From contig DBTP01000098.1 of NCBI GenBank assembly GCA_002307115.1, positions 1 to 16,841 on the forward strand: a DNA stretch of 16,841 nucleotides. Reading direction: 5' to 3'. The DNA comes from Fibrobacter sp. UBA1313 (GTDB lineage: Bacteria; Fibrobacterota; Fibrobacteria; Fibrobacterales; Fibrobacteraceae). A program made the position numbers and the translations under genes. The notes under the pieces are model-generated. The model was not told the DNA's origin. It saw only the letters and a program-made list of their open reading frames with translations, and did no database searches. Shown one piece after another: positions 1 to 6,722 of this stretch. Each line of letters starts with the position of its first letter. The stretch's first letter is position 1.

Positions 1-1362
1 GTATGGAATCACAAAGTAACCATCAGCAAGACCCTGCATCAAAGCGGAAGCGCCCAAGCGGTTCGCTCCGTGATCAGAGAAGTTTGCTTCACCAAGAACA
101 AAGCAACCAGGAATGGTGCTCATCAAGTTATAGTCTACCCACAAACCACCCATGGTGTAGTGAACTGCGGGGTAAATGCGCATCGGAACCTTATACGGAT
201 TTTCGTCCGTGATCTTTTCGTACATCTGGAAAAGGTTACCATACTTTGCACTCACGCTACTCACGCCAAGACGGCCGATCGCTTCAGAGAAGTCAAGGTA
301 AACAGCGCGTTTGGAGCTACCCACGCCCATCCCATTATCGCATACCGTTTTAGCATTGCGACTAGCGACATCGCGAGGAACAAGATTACCAAAAGACGGA
401 TATCTTTCTTCAAGATAGTAGTAACGTTCGGATTCCGGAATTTCATCGGGAGAACGAGTATCACCCGCTTTCTTAGGAACCCAGACACGACCATCATTAC
501 GGAGAGATTCAGACATCAGCGTGAGCTTAGACTGTTGCTCGCCAGTAACAGGAATACAGGTTGGATGAATCTGAGTATAGCAAGGATTTGCAAAAGCCGC
601 TCCATGCTTGTAAGCCTGCCATGTGGCACTCACGTTAGAACCCTTCGCATTTGTGGAAAGGTAAAAGACGTTTCCGTAACCACCCGTCGCAAGACAAACC
701 GCGTCTGCAATGTGACTTTCGAATTCACCGGTGATAAGGTTACGCACCACGATACCGCGGGCCTTACCATCAATCACCACAAGATCGGTCATTTCACGAC
801 GTGGGAACATCGTCACAGAACCCTTAGCCACCTGGCGCATCAACGCTTGATACGCACCGATCAACAACTGCTGACCCGTCTGACCACGAGCAAAAAACGT
901 ACGAGAAACCTGGGTACCGCCAAAAGAACGGTTGTCCAAAAGTCCACCATAATCACGGCCAAAAGGAACACCCTGAGCAACACACTGATCAATGATCAAA
1001 TTGGAGCATTCCGCCAAACGATGTACGTTTGCTTCACGAGCGCGGAAATCGCCGCCCTTAACGGTATCATAGAAAAGACGATATACAGAGTCGCCATCGT
1101 TTGTATAATTCTTAGCGGCGTTGATACCGCCCTGGGCCGCAATGGAATGAGCGCGACGCGGGCTATCTTGGAAGCAGAAAGACTTCACCTTGTAGCCGAG
1201 TTCACCGAGAGAAGCTGCAGCAGAAGCCCCAGCAAGACCCGTACCCACAACGATTACGGTGAATTTACGCTTGTTCGCTGGATTTACCAACTTGAGTTCG
1301 AATTTGTGGCGAGTCCATTTTTCGGAGATTGAGCCACCTGGAATTTTTGAGTCGAGAATCAT
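1..1362 (-). CDS. sdhA: Succinate dehydrogenase/fumarate reductase flavoprotein subunit, C-terminus cut off by window edge
   Basis: This is the flavoprotein that interconverts succinate and fumarate on the cytoplasmic face of the membrane complex. The reverse frame stays open from ATG at 1362 to base 1, giving 454 residues of a family usually near 640. The Rossmann motif GTGLAG sits at residues 40-45. The FAD-linking histidine is H72 in RRAHSIAAQGG. The substrate-site motif YTQIHPTCIP includes H266, and the flavin-domain motif NRLGASALMQG lies near the cut end. The start follows the sdhC stop by two bases and has a GGAGG at 1372-1376, nine bases upstream. The sequence style matches the B-type succinate:quinone reductases of Bacteroidota and Fibrobacterota, where sdhB follows; that gene would lie left of the window. 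Sequence alone does not say whether fumarate reduction or succinate oxidation dominates. The identification is firm. Confidence 0.96.
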   Translation of the reverse strand, partial: MILDSKIPGGSISEKWTRHKFELKLVNPANKRKFTVIVVGTGLAGASAAASLGELGYKVKSFCFQDSPRRAHSIAAQGGINAAKNYTNDGDSVYRLFYDTVKGGDFRAREANVHRLAECSNLIIDQCVAQGVPFGRDYGGLLDNRSFGGTQVSRTFFARGQTGQQLLIGAYQALMRQVAKGSVTMFPRREMTDLVVIDGKARGIVVRNLITGEFESHIADAVCLATGGYGNVFYLSTNAKGSNVSATWQAYKHGAAFANPCYTQIHPTCIPVTGEQQSKLTLMSESLRNDGRVWVPKKAGDTRSPDEIPESERYYYLEERYPSFGNLVPRDVASRNAKTVCDNGMGVGSSKRAVYLDFSEAIGRLGVSSVSAKYGNLFQMYEKITDENPYKVPMRIYPAVHYTMGGLWVDYNLMSTIPGCFVLGEANFSDHGANRLGASALMQGLADGYFVIPY

Positions 1363-1364
1363 GG

Positions 1365-2228
1365 TTAGCGGCCTCCGTTAATGGTGCTGACATACGATAC
1401 TTGGACATCACTTTTTTCGAGAGGAAGAAGAAAGGAAGTCTTCTTTTGCTCTTGGAATTGCTTTAGTTGTTCCAAATTCTTTTGAACTTCCAAATTTTTA
1501 GAACGTTCAATCAAAGATTGAGTCTCCGGCTTGCCCGCAAGTATAAAGCTTCCTGCAGCAATAAACAAGAACCCACCCGCAACAACGATACTATAGATCA
1601 TACCAATTTTTTCAATGATTGGAGTCCACTTTTGATGAGCAACACCGAGAGTTTGGAAAGCAGAGGAAATGGCATGGAAAAGGTGAAGACCCACAATGAA
1701 CATACCGAAGACATAGAAAGCAGACCAGGCCACCTTAGAGAACATCATGACGGTGGTTAGCCACATATCACGAACCACTTCGCCACCAGCAACGTCAACG
1801 TTCTGGTAGTAGTAGTAACTGCCAAATTTAAGCATATAGAGATGAGAAATCAAAAAAGCGAGAACAAAGAGGCCTGACCAGATCATGGTAAACGTTGCAA
1901 AAGTTTTTTTGCCTTTGCGCGAATCCACTTCATAGGTTTCAGAGCCGCGAGCTTTACGATTTTCAAGTTTGAGAGTTACCGCAAGAAAAACGTGGGTAAC
2001 AAACACCAAAATCATCACAAGTTCCACCGTATAGATGAAGGAATGATGCTTGGTTAAAAGCTCAGAATAGGCATTATAGGAAGCTTGTGCGGCTTCTGGA
2101 CTAGGATTGATAAGCTGAAGGTTTCCCACCATGTGTCCTAAAATGAACATGGCAAGAACCGCGCCTGTGCATCCCATGATCTGCTTCTTCCCGATGGAAG
2201 AGGTCAGATATTTGATGATCCATTGCAT
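1365..2228 (-). CDS. sdhC: Succinate dehydrogenase/fumarate reductase cytochrome b subunit, di-haem B-type
   Basis: This is the membrane anchor that carries two b haems and the quinone site. The 287-residue protein begins MQWIIKYLTSSIGKKQIMG, the usual family N-terminus. Five hydrophobic segments are visible at about 17-34, 66-87, 113-134, 160-183 and 208-231. Candidate haem ligands are H32, H79, H129 and H182, one in each of the first four helices, as in Wolinella FrdC; this assignment is by spacing only. I chose ATG at 2228 because AAGGAG lies nine bases upstream. The frame stays open 19 codons further, but those residues lack family similarity. After the last helix there is a charged, glutamine-rich tail of about 55 residues (LEVQKNLEQLKQFQEQKK), longer than I expect for this family. 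It sits 60 bases after ndk and abuts sdhA, so it is probably cotranscribed with sdhA. Confidence 0.94.
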   Translation of the reverse strand: MQWIIKYLTSSIGKKQIMGCTGAVLAMFILGHMVGNLQLINPSPEAAQASYNAYSELLTKHHSFIYTVELVMILVFVTHVFLAVTLKLENRKARGSETYEVDSRKGKKTFATFTMIWSGLFVLAFLISHLYMLKFGSYYYYQNVDVAGGEVVRDMWLTTVMMFSKVAWSAFYVFGMFIVGLHLFHAISSAFQTLGVAHQKWTPIIEKIGMIYSIVVAGGFLFIAAGSFILAGKPETQSLIERSKNLEVQKNLEQLKQFQEQKKTSFLLPLEKSDVQVSYVSTINGGR

Positions 2229-2237
2229 TGGTTGTGT

Positions 2238-2243
2238 CTCCTT
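2238..2243 (-). promoter_or_regulatory. Ribosome binding site that sets the sdhC start
   Basis: AAGGAG on the minus strand, nine bases before the ATG at 2228. It supports the internal start over the upstream start at 2285. Confidence 0.75.
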
Positions 2244-2288
2244 GTGTGCAATAAGAGTAGTTGAGTTGAAGGTGAAAATAAACAATCT

Positions 2289-2747
2289 TTAACGGCCAAG
2301 AACACAGCAAGCTTTCTGGCTTACGGCATCATAGGCATAGACATCTTCTTTTTTAAACCAAAAGGCGATTTCACGAGCTGCACTTTCTGCACTATCAGAA
2401 CTGTGCACCACATTTTCCGTCATTGATGGAGCGAAATCATAGCGAATGGTACCGGCTTCCGCCTTTGCTGGATTGGTCGCTCCGTTAATAGCACGAACCT
2501 TCATTATCGCATTCTCACCACCCAGAGCAATCATGATAGAAGGCCCCTTGGTCATATATTCTTCTAGCTCGGGAAAGAAAGGCTTCTCAACGTGCTCAGC
2601 ATAAAAGCCGCGAGCATCCGCAGAAGTCATTTGATGCATCTTGACTGCGCAAACAGAAAGTTGTGCACTCTCATAGCGTTCCAAGATTCGACCGACCAGC
2701 CCAGAACGAACTCCATTTGGTTTGATCATTGCAAAAGTCATTTCCAT
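2289..2747 (-). CDS. ndk: Nucleoside diphosphate kinase
   Basis: This enzyme transfers the gamma phosphate from ATP to nucleoside diphosphates through a phospho-histidine. The 152-residue protein shows the family start MTFAMIKPNGVRSG and the nucleotide-binding stretch RAINGATNPAKAEAGTIR at about 85-102. The catalytic H115 lies in NVVHSSDS; many homologues have HGSDS here, and a small residue in place of the glycine is common. Length fits the roughly 140-150 residue family. The start chosen is ATG at 2747, with AGGTGG eight to nine bases upstream. A GTG at 2759 would overlap that ribosome site, and a second ATG at 2741 is possible. It lies 45 bases after the PPIase lipoprotein gene and 60 bases before sdhC. 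There is no clear terminator on either side, so a shared transcript is plausible. Confidence 0.95.
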   Translation of the reverse strand: MEMTFAMIKPNGVRSGLVGRILERYESAQLSVCAVKMHQMTSADARGFYAEHVEKPFFPELEEYMTKGPSIMIALGGENAIMKVRAINGATNPAKAEAGTIRYDFAPSMTENVVHSSDSAESAAREIAFWFKKEDVYAYDAVSQKACCVLGR

Positions 2748-2792
2748 GTAAAATACCACCTTTATTTTTATGATGCGAAATATAAGAAAGAT

Positions 2793-5198
2793 TTATTTAG
2801 CGGGTTCATCCTGTTTGGAGATTTTCTCCAATAATTCTTCCGCAAGTTTTCCGTTACTTTCAATGTTCCGAATAAGCCAATCCACAGATTCCATCAGTTC
2901 ACTTTTAGGATATTTTGCTTTGAATTCACGGAAAAGGGCGAGGGCGACGGAATCCTGTTTCAAATTTTCGTGAAGAATAAAGGCTCGGCTAAAGAGCGCA
3001 TTTTCAGTCTCTGGATTCTTCGGCCAAAGGGAGATATAGGCCCGATATTCGCGCTGAGCAATGTCATATTTTTCATTTTCATTAAAGATTTTTGCAATCT
3101 CTAATGTAGCCCGAGCAAACAAAGTATCATCTTTAGCATATAAGGTCCGCAAATGGCCCCATGCATTCATTGCAGTCGAGAGATCTCGAGCTTTGTAAGC
3201 AACTTCGGCCTGCTTTAACAAGGAATCACGAGAATAATTATCAATTTGTGGCAAAAATAGCGAATCATAGATCTGAACCTGTGTTTTCTGAGACAATTCA
3301 GCACGATAACGAGACATCCAATTCTTCTTTTCCTCTCCAATCATAGATGAAAATACAGCTCCTTCAGCCGCCTCAAAATTGGGGAACGAAGCATATCGTT
3401 CTAAATTAAAATAGTACTCTCCCTTCAATGATATCTCAGGCGTAGCAAGGAACAAACCCAGCGGATTTGAAATCTTATCAAAAGCAACACCGCCGAAAAT
3501 AGTTTTTCCATATTTTTCATAGCCCACTTTCAACTCCGCTTCAGAAACACCCCACGAACCTAATTGCAAGCTATCACTCAAGAGTTTATTATAAATACCC
3601 ACACGAGAACTGGTTTCAATGGCTTTGAAATACCACGATTCGTCAAGCCCCAGTGCCTCGGATTCCAAAGCATAAGCTTTCCAATCAATCATGTATTGCA
3701 GAAGTCTTGTACGGGGATACATGCGACGTTCCTCTGGCGGAATTTCACTTTGCAGATTAAGAACATCACGTTCATAAATGACCGGTTTTCCTTTACTGGT
3801 CGCAAGAACATACGAGGAATCGAGAACAAAATCAGTCGACTGTGCAAGTTCTTTCTTCACTTGAGCTTCAACGCGTTCAAAGGGTTTTACTTCACTCGGA
3901 ATTTCTTTATTCAAATAAAATACATGATAGCGTCCCGTGTTTGGAGCTTTGATAACAGAAGAAACAGCACCGGACTGTTTGCCCTTAAACTCATCAAAAA
4001 GCTCTGGCACCATTCCTATGCCAAAAGGCAAGGCATGACTCACTTTCACTTCTCCCACTAAACCACCTTGAACTTTTGTCGCTTCATTCATACTTATGGA
4101 AGATGCCAATTTTTTAAAATCCACCAAGGTCAACGGTTGGTTTACCACCTTCATAAGGGCAAGAGAATCGGTACTTTCGATGTGATAAACTTCAAATCCC
4201 GGGGTCGTCTTATAATTATCCTTGTGAGAATCATAATAAGCACGAGCATTCGGAGGTTCAATTTTTTCCAATTTCAGAACAAACTTTTCTTTGATATTGT
4301 TAGCACTTTCGCGCATCATTTTATCTTTATAGCTATCAATAAAAGCTTGCTCCAAGGAAGGACGCACTTCCTCAAGAGTCTTTTCCACTGCTGGAGTGCG
4401 TGACAACACCTTCAATATGACGTAATAAGAAGAATCACGGTTCTTCTCATTTGTCTGCACCTTCAGCGTTTTAAAACTACCATCCACTTTCAACGCATTT
4501 TTTCCAAAAAGTGATTCCCGAACAGCCATGGTTTTAAGCAATGCATGATTTTGGGTTTCAATAAGTTTTTCACGAACCATTCCCGGAATAGAATCGACGA
4601 CCTTATTCGTTTCTAAACTTTTCTGTACCTTCTCCATCGAAAGCGAATCATTTGATTGGAAATAAGCAAGTTCTACTTCAGCAGGTTTTTTATAGGACTT
4701 CAGTCTTGACTCAAAAAACACATTCAAAGAATCGGCATTCTCAGCCAAATAGACTTTCTTTGCAACGGAAATACGGCAATCAGTAAAGAACTTACAGGTG
4801 TCATTTTTGAATAGATCTGGATGTTTCTTATAATAGTCTAAGAGTTGTTCTTCCGTGTGCCCTAAATTTTCAACAACATAAAATTGCTGATAAATACGAG
4901 TCAACAAACGGTCATGCAACGACGCCATCTGTTTTTCAACAGATTCATTGGGATCACCCAATTTCTCACGTGCAGCAATCACAAATTCCCGATCAGAGAT
5001 CAAAGTGGAAAGTAATTCCGCATATTTTTCAGGCTTATTGTAAGCGGGTTGCATGATCCGAGCAAGATCAAAATCGGAACGGTATATTTTTTCATCGCCA
5101 ACGCGTGCAATGAGTTCATCCTTAGTGCCAAAAGGATTACAACCAACTAGCCCTGCAACGGAAAGCAAAGCAAATAGGAAAATTATTTTTTTATTCAT
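2793..5198 (-). CDS. Large PpiC/SurA-like peptidyl-prolyl isomerase lipoprotein with C-terminal TPRs
   Basis: This is a probable envelope folding factor of 801 residues. It opens with a signal peptide and lipobox LVGC, giving a lipidated C20. Residues 31-45 (RVGDEKIYRSDFD) are the typical entry to a SurA/PpiD N-terminal chaperone domain. A first PPIase-like unit ends near 255-285 (YYVILKVLSRTPAVEKTLEEV). A better-preserved parvulin unit spans about 333-450, with GGLVGEV, PELFDEFKGKQSG and GRYHVFYL. A second chaperone-like entry motif, GKPVIYERDVLNL, follows at 470-482. Residues about 655-780 resemble TPRs of the BamD/YbgF kind. A CX5C pair sits at 135-141. AAGGA precedes the ATG by five to six bases. 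The PPIase catalytic residues are not obvious, so the role may be purely chaperone. The family is clear; the client is unknown, although outer-membrane proteins would be the usual guess. Confidence 0.85.
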   Translation of the reverse strand: MNKKIIFLFALLSVAGLVGCNPFGTKDELIARVGDEKIYRSDFDLARIMQPAYNKPEKYAELLSTLISDREFVIAAREKLGDPNESVEKQMASLHDRLLTRIYQQFYVVENLGHTEEQLLDYYKKHPDLFKNDTCKFFTDCRISVAKKVYLAENADSLNVFFESRLKSYKKPAEVELAYFQSNDSLSMEKVQKSLETNKVVDSIPGMVREKLIETQNHALLKTMAVRESLFGKNALKVDGSFKTLKVQTNEKNRDSSYYVILKVLSRTPAVEKTLEEVRPSLEQAFIDSYKDKMMRESANNIKEKFVLKLEKIEPPNARAYYDSHKDNYKTTPGFEVYHIESTDSLALMKVVNQPLTLVDFKKLASSISMNEATKVQGGLVGEVKVSHALPFGIGMVPELFDEFKGKQSGAVSSVIKAPNTGRYHVFYLNKEIPSEVKPFERVEAQVKKELAQSTDFVLDSSYVLATSKGKPVIYERDVLNLQSEIPPEERRMYPRTRLLQYMIDWKAYALESEALGLDESWYFKAIETSSRVGIYNKLLSDSLQLGSWGVSEAELKVGYEKYGKTIFGGVAFDKISNPLGLFLATPEISLKGEYYFNLERYASFPNFEAAEGAVFSSMIGEEKKNWMSRYRAELSQKTQVQIYDSLFLPQIDNYSRDSLLKQAEVAYKARDLSTAMNAWGHLRTLYAKDDTLFARATLEIAKIFNENEKYDIAQREYRAYISLWPKNPETENALFSRAFILHENLKQDSVALALFREFKAKYPKSELMESVDWLIRNIESNGKLAEELLEKISKQDEPAK

Positions 5199-5241
5199 CT
5201 GAATCCTTACTTTGAAATTAAAAGTGAATTTATTTCGCGAC

Positions 5242-5256
5242 TTATTTTAGAGTCGC
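5242..5256 (-). other. Small hairpin over the STAS gene stop codon
   Basis: GCGACT at 5251-5256 and AGTCGC at 5237-5242 (minus-strand reading) can form a six-base-pair stem with an eight-base loop that contains the stop codon. The sequence after it is A/T mixed with no T run, so this is not a convincing intrinsic terminator. It may be chance or a minor attenuator before the lipoprotein gene. Confidence 0.25.
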
Positions 5257-5601
5257 AATAGCTTCGTCCATGGTTCTATGAATTTCAAGGAGCATATTCG
5301 CTCCGATGATTTCAATGATTTCAAAAACATTTTCGTTTACACCGGCAATTTTCATAGACCCGCCCGCCTCTTTCATCTTTTTATTAGCAAAAAGCAAGGC
5401 CCCTAATCCGGTACTATTGACATAACGCAACTTTGTAAAATCAGCCACAATGTGAAGTACGCCTTCGCCCAAAAGACTCAAAACCACCTCTGAGACATGT
5501 TCCGCATTCGTAGAATCTAGATCGCCACTAAAACGAAGAATTCTCGCCATGGGAACAGCGTCAACGGGTTCCACTGTCAATAGCATCTGTTTATCGTTCA
5601 T
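5242..5601 (-). CDS. STAS-domain anti-anti-sigma factor (SpoIIAA/RsbV-like)
   Basis: This is a 119-residue single STAS domain. In partner-switching systems such proteins bind the HATPase anti-sigma kinase when unphosphorylated and release its target. Family features include RFSGDLDSTNAEHV at about 23-36, HIVADFTKLRYVNSTGLGALL at about 50-70, and a C-terminal helix. By alignment with B. subtilis SpoIIAA (DSSG, Ser58) the phosphorylatable serine would be S63 in NSTG; the preceding aspartate is replaced by N62. The ATG overlaps the TGA of the upstream STAS-HATPase gene and has GAGGA four bases upstream, suggesting translational coupling. The target is not encoded nearby. A structural or chemosensory STAS role cannot be excluded. 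Confidence 0.88.
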   Translation of the reverse strand: MNDKQMLLTVEPVDAVPMARILRFSGDLDSTNAEHVSEVVLSLLGEGVLHIVADFTKLRYVNSTGLGALLFANKKMKEAGGSMKIAGVNENVFEIIEIIGANMLLEIHRTMDEAIATLK

Positions 5602-6395
5602 GATTCCTCACGCATTTTAGTAATGCTCACTTGGACCCTCTGCGCATCGACGCTAAAAGTCATATCACTTGCAATTTTTTTAACAAGAGCGATACCTCGC
5701 CCACGCATAGAACCCGGTATAATACACGGATTTCTGAATTTTTCACGAATCCGTTCTTGCGCCTCTGAAGAAAGTGTTTTGCACCCATTAGAAACAGCCA
5801 AATGAACACTACTTTTATCAAAGGAAAAAGAAATGTTAAATTTTTTATCAATGGGAAGCCCATGTTCTATCGCATTATTGGATAGTTCATCCACAATGGA
5901 CTCTAACTGGAACGCTTCTCTGGGTGTATAGCCTTTACTCAAAAGAAGTCCCGCAATGAGTCTACGAATCGCAGGAACATAACCTGCGTAAGCGGGTACT
6001 TCTAATGCCAGAGATCTAGATTCTGATTGATATTCCCAACGGAAGTGCCTTAAGAAAGCATTTTTATTGGAATAGTAAGGGAAAACAAGATTCACCCCCA
6101 TCAAATTCAATTTTTCAGCGAGCTCTGGTTTGGGGGCCAAAAGCGCAATACTTCCAGAACGTCTCATCAATCGTTCGCGGCACCCCATTAAAGCTCCCAC
6201 AACAGGGGAACTTAAAAAGTTTACTTGAGATAAATCTACAAGTAAATGGAATCGCTTATTTTCCACAAGATCGTCAACCAAAGCAGAAATTCGAGTGATC
6301 GCCTCAAGTCCAATATCGCCATAAAGCCTCAACACAGAAACCACAGGCTCTTCAGCAAAAGGTTCAAGAAGAACTGTCGAAAGAGGCAATGTCAT
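5598..6395 (-). CDS. STAS-HATPase fusion, putative anti-sigma/serine kinase switch protein
   Basis: This 265-residue fusion joins both halves of a partner-switching pair. Residues about 5-112 are a STAS domain, with LLVDLSQVNFLSSPVVGAL near 51-69; S63 aligns with the phosphoserine of SpoIIAA, but the usual DSSG is SSPV. Residues about 135-260 resemble RsbW/SpoIIAB-type HATPases. The N box is intact (ESIVDELSNNAIEHG; E170, N173/N174, H178), and so is a G2-like RGRGIALVKKI at 231-241. The G1 region reads AVSNGCKT where a DxGxG is expected, so the adenine-contacting aspartate seems missing and ATP binding is uncertain. ATG at 6395 has GGA eight bases upstream; a TTG at 6407 is the alternative start. 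The gene begins one base after the preceding gene's stop codon and overlaps the next gene by ATGA. Confidence 0.85.
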   Translation of the reverse strand: MTLPLSTVLLEPFAEEPVVSVLRLYGDIGLEAITRISALVDDLVENKRFHLLVDLSQVNFLSSPVVGALMGCRERLMRRSGSIALLAPKPELAEKLNLMGVNLVFPYYSNKNAFLRHFRWEYQSESRSLALEVPAYAGYVPAIRRLIAGLLLSKGYTPREAFQLESIVDELSNNAIEHGLPIDKKFNISFSFDKSSVHLAVSNGCKTLSSEAQERIREKFRNPCIIPGSMRGRGIALVKKIASDMTFSVDAQRVQVSITKMREES

Positions 6396-6396
6396 G

Positions 6397-6678
6397 TTAA
6401 ATTCCAACTACTTCCCGCGTGCCACAAAGGTTGCCTTCCTCATCAAAAAGGGAAAGGTGCAAAAGCGATGGCTCAAAACGGCACTCCAACCTTAAAATTC
6501 CACTAGGAATAACGTCTATTGCGTAACTAAAAAGAGAATTCGTTTCCACCTCAGCAAAACTGGCACTCCGCGGATCAAATCCCATAGCAAGTGAGGTGTC
6601 CGAAACAAACTGCCGGATATAAGGCAAAAAAACATCGTCAGAAGAAATGTCCATTCGAATGGTTTGAGGTTCCATCAT
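6397..6678 (-). CDS. Degenerate HATPase-like small protein, paralogue of the neighbouring kinase half
   Basis: This 93-residue protein aligns without gaps to the HATPase part of the next gene. Residues 17-57 (from FLPYIRQF, through AMGFDPRSASFAEVE, to YAID) match residues about 139-179 there (YVPAIRRL, SKGYTPREAFQLE, NNAIEH), with about 12 of 41 identical. FEPSLLHLSL matches FDKSSVHLAV further on. The N-box residues are lost: the positions of E, NN and H are S, SY and V. The protein also ends before any G2 box. It therefore probably cannot bind ATP and may act as a binding decoy or scaffold, or be a decaying duplicate. The start is uncertain: ATG at 6678 or 6675, neither with a good ribosome site, and the frame opens at TTG 6687. 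Its stop is one base before the next start. Confidence 0.7.
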   Translation of the reverse strand: MMEPQTIRMDISSDDVFLPYIRQFVSDTSLAMGFDPRSASFAEVETNSLFSYAIDVIPSGILRLECRFEPSLLHLSLFDEEGNLCGTREVVGI

Positions 6679-6722
6679 GGCACACAATATACATACTTCT
6701 ATCTATATTGGTGGTGTTGTCT
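6679..6722. promoter_or_regulatory. Short divergent intergenic region, putative back-to-back promoters
   Basis: Only about 44 bases separate the minus-strand switch cassette from the plus-strand tamB start. TATATT occurs on the plus strand at 6704-6709 and on the minus strand at 6691-6686, either of which could be a -10 box. No good -35 element is visible for either. If these are real promoters, both leaders would be very short. GGTGGTG at 6710-6716 could serve as a weak ribosome site for TTG 6723. Confidence 0.35.

Noticed and set aside
70..1332. A 420-codon open frame on the plus strand opposite sdhA
   Set aside because: The reverse strand encodes an unmistakable SdhA with all its motifs. 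The plus-strand product has no recognisable family features and is a codon-usage shadow.
2815..2831. Perfect inverted repeat TTGGAGA-TTT-TCTCCAA near the 3' end of the lipoprotein gene
   Set aside because: It lies within the coding region, about 20 bases before the stop, and is not followed by a T run in the direction of transcription. It is too short to claim as a terminator.
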